36,004 nucleotides of DNA from Rhodobacterales bacterium. GTDB taxonomy: Bacteria; Pseudomonadota; Alphaproteobacteria; Rhodobacterales; Rhodobacteraceae. Each line of letters begins with the position of its first letter. The stretch's first letter is position 1. Below are positions 11,414 through 18,580 of this stretch, piece after piece. The notes beneath the pieces were generated by a model, which was not told the DNA's origin, made no database searches, and saw only the letters and a program-made list of their open reading frames with translations. The stretch lies in the NCBI GenBank assembly GCA_030540655.1, contig JAUNVT010000018.1, positions 1-36,004 of the forward strand. Reading direction: 5' to 3'. The translations under genes and the position numbers were made by a program.

Positions 11414-12004
11414 ATGAGCGGCTTTACCATCATCGACGGCGTTGTGGCGCTGGTTATCGTTCTGTCAGCATTGCTGGCCTATTCGCGCGGGCTGGTGCGC
11501 GAGGCGCTGGCCATCGCCGGGTGGATCGTGGCGGGCATCATCGCCTTTATCTTTGCGCCGCAACTGGAGCCGCTGGTCAAGGAAATCCCGGTCATCGGCG
11601 GCTTTATTTCCGACAGTTGCGAACTGAGCATGATCGCGGCCTTTGCCTTGGTCTTTGCCATTGCTCTGATCATCGCATCGCTGATCGTGCCGCTGTTCTC
11701 ATCGCTGGTGCAACGGTCGGCGCTGGGCGGGGTCGATCAGGGGCTGGGTTTCGTCTTTGGTGTGGCGCGCGGTATCCTGCTGGTTGCAATCGCCTATTTC
11801 GTATATGAAACGGTCGTGACATCGCAGCAGATCAAGATGGTGGATGACAGCCGCTCGGCCCGCGTGTTCCAGCGCATGACCAGCAAGATCGAGGATGGTA
11901 ATCCCGAACAGGCCCTGGGCTGGATCACTGCGCAATATGAGGCGCTGGTGGGAAAATGCAGCCAGACAAAGGCCGCCCCCACAACCGTTGTCCCTGTCGA
12001 GTAA
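11414..12004 (+). CDS. cvpA: CvpA-family membrane protein
   Basis: This 196-residue inner-membrane protein has four or so hydrophobic segments and opens F-T-I-I-D-G-V-V-A-L-V-I-V-L-S-A-L-L-A-Y, followed by S-R-G-L-V-R-E-A-L-A-I-A-G-W, which is the CvpA signature. In E. coli CvpA is needed for colicin V production and lies next to purF. Its molecular role is still unclear, with links to envelope stress. Here purF also lies close downstream, separated only by a small transporter gene, which supports the call. GAGGCGAC precedes the ATG. Confidence 0.85.
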   Translation: MSGFTIIDGVVALVIVLSALLAYSRGLVREALAIAGWIVAGIIAFIFAPQLEPLVKEIPVIGGFISDSCELSMIAAFALVFAIALIIASLIVPLFSSLVQRSALGGVDQGLGFVFGVARGILLVAIAYFVYETVVTSQQIKMVDDSRSARVFQRMTSKIEDGNPEQALGWITAQYEALVGKCSQTKAAPTTVVPVE

Positions 12005-12010
12005 TCCCTG

Positions 12011-12457
12011 ATGACAAACCAGATCCTTGCCGCGTCCATCCTGATGGCGGTTGCGGGCGGCATGATCGCAAGCCAGGCACCGATAAACGCTGCGCTTGGC
12101 CGCAGCATTTCCAGCCCTATCGGTGCCGCGACGCTGTCCTTTGGCGTGGGCTTCGTGATCCTGTTGATTGTATCGATCCTGATCGGGGACGGCGCCAATC
12201 TGCTGCGCGTCGCGCATGTGCCCATGTGGATGCTGGTGGGCGGGGCACTCGGGGCGATCTATGTCTTCGCCGCGCTGTGGAGCGTGCCAAAGCTGGGGGT
12301 GCTGACAACCACGACGCTAATGATCTTTGGCCAGATGGGCGCGGCCTTGCTGCTGGACCACATCGGCGCGTTCGGCGTGGCACAGCACAGCGTCAACCCG
12401 ATGCGGCTTCTATCGGCCGCGCTGGTCGCAGGCGGGGTAATCCTGTCGCGCTGGTAG
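12011..12457 (+). CDS. Small DMT-superfamily transporter (YdcZ/DUF606-like)
   Basis: The 148-residue, very hydrophobic protein has about five membrane segments. A-G-G-M-I-A-S-Q-A-P-I-N-A-A-L-G-R near the start is typical of the DUF606/YdcZ group of half-size drug/metabolite transporters. These act as homodimers or with a paired paralogue, and substrates are mostly unknown. It begins seven bases after the cvpA stop, so it is probably translated from the same message, although no strong ribosome binding site is visible. Function beyond family level cannot be given. Confidence 0.75.
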   Translation: MTNQILAASILMAVAGGMIASQAPINAALGRSISSPIGAATLSFGVGFVILLIVSILIGDGANLLRVAHVPMWMLVGGALGAIYVFAALWSVPKLGVLTTTTLMIFGQMGAALLLDHIGAFGVAQHSVNPMRLLSAALVAGGVILSRW

Positions 12458-12575
12458 CGCACCGGAAGGCAGATCACGCAGGTTTGCGCGATCATCCCGT
12501 GACATATGCGCTCGCAGAGCCTATGTGAAACGCAAAGCTGAACACCGGATTCGGAGTTGCCCCTTGGCCAAACTC

Positions 12576-14057
12576 ATGCCTCCCGCCCATCCTTTCGATA
12601 CGACCTACCTGCGCGACGCCGCCGATGGGGACAAGCTGAAGGAGGAATGCGGCGTCTTTGGCGTGATCGGCGTTCCCGATGCCGCCAACTTCGTGGCGCT
12701 GGGGCTGCATGCCCTGCAACATCGCGGACAGGAGGCGGGCGGCATTGTCAGCTATGACGCCAGTACCGGGTTCAACAGTCAGCGCCGTTTTGGTTACGTG
12801 CGCGACAATTTCACCAAGCAAAGCTTGATGCAGACCCTGCCGGGCCAGTTGGCCATTGGTCACGTGCGCTACTCCACCTCGGGCGGCAAGGCGCCGGTGC
12901 TGCGCGATGTGCAGCCGTTCTTTGGCGAATTCTCGATGGGCGGCGCGGCCATCGCGCATAACGGTAACATCACCAACGCGGTCGCCCTGCGGCGCGAGCT
13001 GATCGAGCGTGGCAGCATATTCCAGTCCAATTCGGACACCGAATGCATCATTCACCTAATGGCACGGTCGCTCCAGCGCGATATCGTCGGCCGGATGGAG
13101 GACGCCTTGCGCCGTGTCGAGGGGGCGTTTTCCATCGTTGCTATGACGCGCACCAAACTGATCGGCGTGCGCGATCCCCTGGGCGTGCGGCCCTTGGTGC
13201 TGGGGCAGGTGTCAGGCGGCTGGGTATTGAGTTCCGAGACCTGCGCGCTCGATATCATCGGTGCGGAATACGTGCGCGAGATCGAACCCGGCGAGATGGT
13301 CGTGATCACCGCCAGCGGCGGGGTGGAGAGCCATTTCCCATTTCGCAAGCAAAAGCCCCGCTTCTGCATCTTCGAGCATGTATATTTCAGCCGCCCGGAC
13401 AGCATCATCGGCAATCGCAGCGTCTACGAGACGCGCCGCCAGATCGGCGTGGAGCTGGCCAGGGAAAGCCCGGTGGAGGCCGATCTGGTTTGCCCCGTGC
13501 CGGATTCGGGCACGCCGGCGGCCATTGGCTACAGTCAGGAATCGGGCATCCCCTACGCCATGGGCATCGTGCGCAACCAATATGTCGGCCGTACCTTTAT
13601 CGAGCCGACGGACCAGATCCGCAACATGGGCGTCCGGCTGAAGCTGAACGTCAACCGCGCGCTGATCAAGGGCAAGCGCGTCATTCTGGTTGATGACAGC
13701 GTTGTGCGCGGCACCACCAGCCGCAAAATCCGCGAGATGATCCTGGACGCCGGCGCCGCCGAGGTGCATTTCCGCATCGCCTCCCCGCCCACCGCCTGGC
13801 CCTGCTTTTACGGGGTGGATACCCCTGAACGGGACAAACTGCTGGCCGCGACCATGTCTGAGGAGGAAATGCGCGAACATCTGGCCGTGGACAGCCTCAA
13901 GTTCATCTCGCTTGACGGGCTATATCGCGCGGTCGGCGAATCTTCGGGGCGCAACGCGGCAAGCCCGCAATATTGCGATGCCTGTTTCTCGGGCGAATAC
14001 CCGGTGGCACCCTCGGATCAGATCAATCAGGGGTTCGAGTTGAAGGCAGCGGAATAA
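12576..14057 (+). CDS. purF: Amidophosphoribosyltransferase
   Basis: PurF transfers ammonia from glutamine to PRPP, giving 5-phosphoribosylamine, the first step of purine synthesis. The glutaminase nucleophile is the cysteine in K-E-E-C-G-V-F-G (Cys25 from this start), so a short propeptide must be removed to expose it. The PRPP site is V-I-L-V-D-D-S-V-V-R-G-T-T-S and the glutamine site includes H-R-G-Q-E-A-G-G. The start is uncertain. ATG 12576 aligns with the usual family N-terminus (P-P-A-H-P-F-D) but has no adjacent Shine-Dalgarno. TTG 12564 has GGAG (12553-12556) seven bases before it, and GTG 12525 is also in frame. The gene downstream is an SDR of unknown role. Confidence 0.95.
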   Translation: MPPAHPFDTTYLRDAADGDKLKEECGVFGVIGVPDAANFVALGLHALQHRGQEAGGIVSYDASTGFNSQRRFGYVRDNFTKQSLMQTLPGQLAIGHVRYSTSGGKAPVLRDVQPFFGEFSMGGAAIAHNGNITNAVALRRELIERGSIFQSNSDTECIIHLMARSLQRDIVGRMEDALRRVEGAFSIVAMTRTKLIGVRDPLGVRPLVLGQVSGGWVLSSETCALDIIGAEYVREIEPGEMVVITASGGVESHFPFRKQKPRFCIFEHVYFSRPDSIIGNRSVYETRRQIGVELARESPVEADLVCPVPDSGTPAAIGYSQESGIPYAMGIVRNQYVGRTFIEPTDQIRNMGVRLKLNVNRALIKGKRVILVDDSVVRGTTSRKIREMILDAGAAEVHFRIASPPTAWPCFYGVDTPERDKLLAATMSEEEMREHLAVDSLKFISLDGLYRAVGESSGRNAASPQYCDACFSGEYPVAPSDQINQGFELKAAE

Positions 14058-14123
14058 CGTCCGATCCCCGGTGCTGCATGCCTGCCCCTTGACGACGCGC
14101 CGCGCGGCGTGCAAACGCCTCAT

Positions 14124-14762
14124 ATGACACAGATTGCCCTTATCACCGGCGCATCTCGCGGCCTCGGCGCCGCGATGGCCGAAGAGCTTGCCGCCGCCTA
14201 TCACGTTGTCGCCGTCGCGCGCACGACCGGCGCGCTGGAGGAACTGGACGACCGTATTCAGGCCGCAGGTCACAGCGCCACGCTCGCGCCGATGGATATC
14301 ACCAACCCTGATGCGATGGCGCAGCTTTGCCGCAGCATCCATGACCGCTGGGGCGCCATTGCGTTGTGGGTACATACGGCGGTTCATGCCGCCCCGCTCA
14401 GCCCGGCCATGTCGCTTGATGCGCGCGACTGGGACAGATCTGTTGCAACCAACGTCACCGCGACAGGTCATCTGATCCCCTACATCGCACCTCTTTTGGG
14501 CGAGGGCGGACAGGCTGTATTTTTCGAGGATTTCATGGCGGGGGGAAAATTCGCCGGTGCCTATGGTGCGACCAAGGCCGCACAGATTGCGCTGGCCCGC
14601 TCGTGGCAGGCCGAAAGCGCGCGCCACGGTCCGAAGATCCACATTGCCTCGCCCGGCCCGATGGCAACGGCGGTCCGCGCACGGTTTTTTCCGGGCGAAG
14701 ATCGCGAAAAGCTGGCCAATCCACGCGATGCCGCACGCTGCCTGATCGGCCTGCTGGGATAG
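14124..14762 (+). CDS. Atypical short-chain dehydrogenase/reductase
   Basis: This 212-residue Rossmann-fold protein of the SDR family has the cofactor motif T-G-A-S-R-G-L-G near residues 9-16 and the Y-G-A-T-K (YxxxK) motif. The residues 11-13 before that tyrosine, where the catalytic serine normally sits, read F-E-D, and the N-N-A-G motif is replaced by H-T-A-V-H-A. The protein may therefore bind NAD(P) without normal dehydrogenase chemistry, or use a different mechanism. It starts at ATG 14124 (GTG 14109 is an in-frame alternative), 66 bp after purF. I believe similar genes lie next to purF in other Rhodobacterales, but the substrate is unknown. Confidence 0.8.
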   Translation: MTQIALITGASRGLGAAMAEELAAAYHVVAVARTTGALEELDDRIQAAGHSATLAPMDITNPDAMAQLCRSIHDRWGAIALWVHTAVHAAPLSPAMSLDARDWDRSVATNVTATGHLIPYIAPLLGEGGQAVFFEDFMAGGKFAGAYGATKAAQIALARSWQAESARHGPKIHIASPGPMATAVRARFFPGEDREKLANPRDAARCLIGLLG

Positions 14763-14806
14763 ATACTTGCCGCTGCGTGCCGCGCCGTCTAGACAGGGAC
14801 GATAGA

Positions 14807-14816
14807 GGCGGAGGGG
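14807..14816 (+). promoter_or_regulatory. Strong Shine-Dalgarno fixing the surE TTG start
   Basis: GGCGGAGGGG lies seven bases before TTG 14824. The conserved SurE N-terminus (R-I-L-I-T-N-D-D-G) begins directly after this TTG and no in-frame ATG is close, so the ribosome binding site decides a non-ATG start. Confidence 0.75.
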
Positions 14817-14823
14817 CAAACCA

Positions 14824-15606
14824 TTGCGCATATTGATCACCAATGACGACGGCATCAATGCGCCGGGGCTGGAAGTGCTGCATGGCATCGCTGATGCGCT
14901 GGCCGGCCCTGACGGAGAGGTATGGTGCGTCGCGCCGGCGTTCGAGCAATCGGGCGTCGGCCATGCCATTTCCTATACCCAGCCGATGATGGTCAGCGAA
15001 CTGGCACCGCGCCGCTTTGCCGTGCAGGGCAGCCCGGCAGATTGCGTGTTGGCCGGGCTTTACGACATCATGAAGGGCAATACGCCCGATCTGGTACTGT
15101 CGGGCGTCAACAGAGGCAACAACGCTGCCGAGAATGCGGTTTATTCCGGCACGCTGGGCGCGGCGATGGAAGCGGCGTTGCAGGGTATCCGCGCAATTGC
15201 ACTCAGCCAGTTCTACGGCCCCGGCAATCGGGATCTGGAGGACACGTTCGATGCCTCTCGCGGTCATGGGCTGGATACGGTGAAGCGTCTGCTCGACCGG
15301 GGCGTGTGGACGCGCGATGATTACGCGGTATTCTACAACGTGAATTTCCCGCCCGTAACCGCGGAAAACGTCAAGGGAATTCGCGCCGCGCCGCAAGGGT
15401 TTCGCAGGGACATGGGCTTTGGTGTGGCGCCGCATGTGGCGCCATCGGGCCGGCGGTTTCTGTGGGTCACGGGCGCGGGGCAACAACAGCCGACCAGCCC
15501 GGGGTCGGACGCGGCCGTGAACCTCGAAGGCTATATATCGGTCACGCCCATGCGCGCGGACCTGACTGCCCATGACATGCTGGAGCCGTTGAAAGCCATC
15601 GAATGA
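14824..15606 (+). CDS. surE: 5'/3'-nucleotidase SurE
   Basis: SurE is a metal-dependent phosphatase acting on nucleoside monophosphates, linked to survival in stationary phase. The 260-residue protein begins with the metal-binding N-D-D-G-I-N-A-P-G motif and has [12 protein letters not shown] and [11 protein letters not shown], both family signatures. The start codon is TTG with a near-ideal Shine-Dalgarno. The stop overlaps the pcm start (ATGA). The surE-pcm-nlpD order is a widespread stationary-phase/cell-envelope cluster, although the rpoS gene that follows it in gammaproteobacteria is absent, as expected here. Confidence 0.94.
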   Translation: MRILITNDDGINAPGLEVLHGIADALAGPDGEVWCVAPAFEQSGVGHAISYTQPMMVSELAPRRFAVQGSPADCVLAGLYDIMKGNTPDLVLSGVNRGNNAAENAVYSGTLGAAMEAALQGIRAIALSQFYGPGNRDLEDTFDASRGHGLDTVKRLLDRGVWTRDDYAVFYNVNFPPVTAENVKGIRAAPQGFRRDMGFGVAPHVAPSGRRFLWVTGAGQQQPTSPGSDAAVNLEGYISVTPMRADLTAHDMLEPLKAIE

Positions 15607-16262
15607 CGGATGAAGACTTCGATAACGCCGAGCGCAAGATGCAGTTCCTTTACGCCCTTCGGTCGAAGGGGATTACGGATAATCGCGTGCTTGCCGCAAT
15701 GGAGCGGATAGACCGCGGCCCGTTCATCCGCGGCTATTTCTCGGACCGGGCCTATGAGGATATGCCCCTGCCGATTGCCTGCGGCCAGACGATCAGCCAG
15801 CCCTCGATCGTCGCGCTGATGACGCAGGCCCTGCGCCTGAGCCCACGCCACAAGGTGCTGGAGATCGGCACCGGGTCCGGCTATCAGGCCGCCATCCTCA
15901 GCCTGCTGGTACGGCGCGTCTATACCGTCGACCGGCACCGGCGGCTGGTGCAGGATGCAAGCGCAATCTTTCAGGCGATGGATCTGACCAACATCACCGC
16001 GCTGACGGCCGATGGCAGCTTTGGCCTGCCCGATCAGGCGCCGTTCGACCGTATTCTGGTGACCGCCGCCGCCGAGGATCCGCCCGGGCCGCTCTTGGCG
16101 CAGCTGAAAATCGGCGGTATCATGGTTGTTCCCGTCGGCCAGTCGGATACTGTGCAGCATCTGATCCGCGTCACGCGCACCGAGGCCGGATTTGATTATG
16201 ATGAACTGCGCCCGGTCCGCTTTGTGCCGCTGGTCGAGGGGCTTGGCCGCGATACCGCCTGA
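15603..16262 (+). CDS. pcm: Protein-L-isoaspartate O-methyltransferase
   Basis: This enzyme methylates isoaspartyl residues in damaged proteins using S-adenosylmethionine, starting their repair. It has 219 residues. The SAM-binding motif I is [13 protein letters not shown], preceded by the family stretch [14 protein letters not shown], which shapes the isoaspartate site. [10 protein letters not shown] and G-G-I-M-V-V-P-V-G are further conserved parts. The ATG overlaps the surE stop by four bases, so translation is probably coupled. Confidence 0.94.
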   Translation: MTDEDFDNAERKMQFLYALRSKGITDNRVLAAMERIDRGPFIRGYFSDRAYEDMPLPIACGQTISQPSIVALMTQALRLSPRHKVLEIGTGSGYQAAILSLLVRRVYTVDRHRRLVQDASAIFQAMDLTNITALTADGSFGLPDQAPFDRILVTAAAEDPPGPLLAQLKIGGIMVVPVGQSDTVQHLIRVTRTEAGFDYDELRPVRFVPLVEGLGRDTA

Positions 16263-16285
16263 GGGCGACAAACATTTCAGACGAG

Positions 16286-16301
16286 CCCCGTCGCGACGGG
16301 G
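16286..16301 (+). repeat. Perfect 16-nt palindrome between pcm and nlpD
   Basis: CCCCGTCGCGACGGGG is a perfect inverted repeat in the 63-bp gap between pcm and nlpD. In RNA it would fold as a GC-rich hairpin with about six pairs and a four-base loop. No T-run follows, so it could be a weak terminator, an mRNA-stability element or a protein site. It lies about 25 bp before the nlpD start. Confidence 0.5.
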
Positions 16302-16325
16302 TCGAGCACGAGGACAAGGACAGAT

Positions 16326-17534
16326 ATGATCATCATGCAGCGCTCCGGGACGCGCGCCCTTATCCGCAGCCGTATCTTTCTGGCCGGTGCGTCTGCGCTC
16401 GCCCTTGCAGCCTGCGACGGCAAGCCCGATTTCGATCTGCGCGGGCCTATCGGGGGCGGGCTGGATACGGCGGGCGCGGCGCGGGCGGCGACAGCCGACA
16501 GGCCGGCACCCGATGCGCGCGGCATCATCGCCTATCCCGGCTATCAGGTCGCCGTCGCGCAGAGCGGCGATACTCTGGCCAGCCTTGCCCAGCGTATTGG
16601 CGTCGATGCGAATGAACTGGCGCGCTACAACGGTATTCAGCCCGGCGATACGCTCCGCAAGGGCGAAGTTATCGCCCTGCCCGGCCGTGCGACGGAACCT
16701 GTGGGCGGGCAGATGGACACTGGCCGCGATATTACAGCTATCGCCGGGGCCGCCATCGACAGTACGGGGTCCAGCCAGATCGAAACTAGCACGCTCTCGC
16801 CCGCCACGACAGCGGCGCAGCCCGCAGGCCCTTCGGGCACCGAGCCTGTACGTCACAGGGTCGAGCGAGGGGAAACTGCCTATACCATTGCACGGCTCTA
16901 CAACGTCCCGATTCGCAGCCTCGCTGACTGGAACGGCCTCGGCACCGATTTCGCAGTCCGCGAGGGCCAGATCCTGATCATTCCCGTCGCGCTGCAAGGC
17001 CAGGCAACAGCCGCCCTTCCGTCTCCCACGGAAACCGAACCCCCCGGTGCCGGCTCGCCCACGCCCGAGCCGCCCAGTGCGGCCAAACCCCTGCCGCGCG
17101 AAGATACAGTGCCCGCCTCCAAGGCCGAAAAGCCCAAGGTGGCCCCCGATCTGGGCAAGGAGCAGACCACGACCGCCTCCAAGGCGCGGATGACGGCTCC
17201 GGTTCGGGGTGATATCGTGCGCGCCTACTCCAAAGGCAAGAATGACGGTATCGATATTTCCGCTAGCCCCGGAACGGCCGTCAAGGCCGCCGATGCAGGG
17301 ACCGTCGCCGCGATTACCAAGGACACCAAGGGCACGCCGATCATTGTCGTGAAACATGCCAACAACCTGCTGACGGTTTATTCCAATGTTGACAATGTCG
17401 CCGTGAAAACCGGCGACAGCGTGGCGCGCGGTCAAACTCTGGCCAAGATTCCGGCCAACGGCGCCGCCGCGGTGCATTTCGAAGTGCGCGACGGTTTCAA
17501 GAGCCTGGATCCCGGGCCCTATTTAAGCGAATAG
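16326..17534 (+). CDS. nlpD: NlpD-like LysM/LytM lipoprotein, probable amidase activator
   Basis: The 402-residue envelope protein has a lipoprotein signal ending at the lipobox L-A-A-C (Cys30), followed by D-G. Two LysM peptidoglycan-binding domains lie near residues 73-118 and 176-220, then a Pro/Glu/Thr-rich linker and a C-terminal LytM (M23) domain near 290-400. The zinc-ligand positions of active M23 peptidases are not conserved: the H-x-G-x-D motif reads N-D-G-I-D, the Y-x-H-L motif reads Y-S-N-V, and H-x-H reads A-V-H. This fits NlpD/EnvC-type factors that activate cell-division amidases rather than cut peptidoglycan themselves. AAGGA precedes the ATG. It closes the surE-pcm-nlpD cluster. 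Confidence 0.88.
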   Translation: MIIMQRSGTRALIRSRIFLAGASALALAACDGKPDFDLRGPIGGGLDTAGAARAATADRPAPDARGIIAYPGYQVAVAQSGDTLASLAQRIGVDANELARYNGIQPGDTLRKGEVIALPGRATEPVGGQMDTGRDITAIAGAAIDSTGSSQIETSTLSPATTAAQPAGPSGTEPVRHRVERGETAYTIARLYNVPIRSLADWNGLGTDFAVREGQILIIPVALQGQATAALPSPTETEPPGAGSPTPEPPSAAKPLPREDTVPASKAEKPKVAPDLGKEQTTTASKARMTAPVRGDIVRAYSKGKNDGIDISASPGTAVKAADAGTVAAITKDTKGTPIIVVKHANNLLTVYSNVDNVAVKTGDSVARGQTLAKIPANGAAAVHFEVRDGFKSLDPGPYLSE

Positions 17535-17540
17535 ATCCAT

Positions 17541-17569
17541 GAGGTGCGCCCGTCACCCCGGCGCGCCTC
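17541..17569. terminator. Hairpin terminator after nlpD, between convergent genes
   Basis: GAGGTGCGCC (17541-17550) pairs with GGCGCGCCTC (17560-17569) with one G-T wobble and a nine-base loop. It starts seven bases after the nlpD stop and lies 40 bp before the end of the convergent dehydrogenase gene. There is no long T-run, so it may act on both strands or with Rho. Confidence 0.5.
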
Positions 17570-17609
17570 TCGCCATTTCCACACTGCGCGGCGGGATCAA
17601 ATCACGGCA

Positions 17610-18482
17610 TCAGCCGAGATTGCGCAAGCGTTTGAACAGGCTGGATGTGTCCCAACGTCTTCCGCCCATCTTCTGAACATCCTTGTAGAACTGATCGACC
17701 AGCGCGGTCACGGGCAGGGATGCGCCATTCTCATCAGCCGTCTTCAGGCAGATCCCCAGATCCTTGCGCATCCAGTCCACCGCGAAACCATGTTCAAACT
17801 TGTCATCCAGCATCGTCTCGTATCGGTTGGCCATTTGCCAGCTTCCGGCCGCGCCCTGACTGATCACCTCGACCACGGCGCGTCCGTCCAGCCCGGCCTT
17901 TTCAGCGAAGTGCAGCGCCTCGCTCAGCCCCTGCACCAGCCCGGCAATCGCGATCTGGTTGCACATCTTGGTCATCTGCCCCGCGCCCGAAGCGCCGATC
18001 CTGCGGCAAAGCTTGGCATAGGTCTGAATGATCGGCGCGGCGGCGTCATAGCTGGCTTCGTCGCCACCGCACATGATCGAAAGCTGGCCATTTTCGGCCC
18101 CCGCCTGCCCTCCCGACACCGGTGCATCGACAAAATGCAGGCCCGCCTCACCCGCCGCTGCATGAAGCTCGGCCGTCACAGCGGCCGAAACCGTCGTGTG
18201 ATCTACAAAGGTCGCACCCTGGTCCATTCCCGCAAAGGCGCCGTCCTCGCCCAGACAAACGCTGCGCAGATCATCATCATTGCCGACGCAGGCTAAAATG
18301 AATTCAGCGCCCGCCGCAGCCTCGCGCGGGGTCGCCGCGCTGCTTCCGCCATGCTGTGCCACCCATTTTTCCGCCTTTTCAGCGGTGCGGTTATAGACGG
18401 TCACGTCATGACCGGCGACCGCCAGATGCCCCGCCATCGGATATCCCATCACACCCAGCCCCAGAAATGCCAGTTTCGCCAT
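17610..18482 (-). CDS. NAD(P)-dependent beta-hydroxyacid dehydrogenase (3-hydroxyisobutyrate dehydrogenase family)
   Basis: The 290-residue protein belongs to the family that contains 3-hydroxyisobutyrate dehydrogenase, tartronate semialdehyde reductase and GLYR1-type reductases. The Rossmann motif is G-L-G-V-M-G (residues 8-13). The substrate-binding motif is D-A-P-V-S-G-G-Q-A-G-A (119-129), and the catalytic lysine is Lys172 in G-Q-M-T-K-M-C-N-Q. The ATG at 18482 follows GGGAGAGAAGAC, a good ribosome binding site. It is divergent from the penicillin acylase family gene across 98 bp. The substrate cannot be told from sequence, because no valine-degradation or glycerate genes are adjacent. 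Confidence 0.88.
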   Translation of the reverse strand: MAKLAFLGLGVMGYPMAGHLAVAGHDVTVYNRTAEKAEKWVAQHGGSSAATPREAAAGAEFILACVGNDDDLRSVCLGEDGAFAGMDQGATFVDHTTVSAAVTAELHAAAGEAGLHFVDAPVSGGQAGAENGQLSIMCGGDEASYDAAAPIIQTYAKLCRRIGASGAGQMTKMCNQIAIAGLVQGLSEALHFAEKAGLDGRAVVEVISQGAAGSWQMANRYETMLDDKFEHGFAVDWMRKDLGICLKTADENGASLPVTALVDQFYKDVQKMGGRRWDTSSLFKRLRNLG

Positions 18483-18580
18483 GCGTCTTCTCTCCCGTGT
18501 TCACATTGCCGCCGGGGCCATTGTCCCGACCCGCTTTCTTGACTATCCCCTGCCCCATTGAAAACGCAAGGCGGGGCAGC

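Noticed and set aside
15531-17477. 648-codon open frame on the minus strand over surE, pcm and nlpD
   Set aside because: It is antisense to three well-supported genes and has a low-complexity, Gly/Arg-rich product without motifs, a common artefact of high-GC third-position bias.
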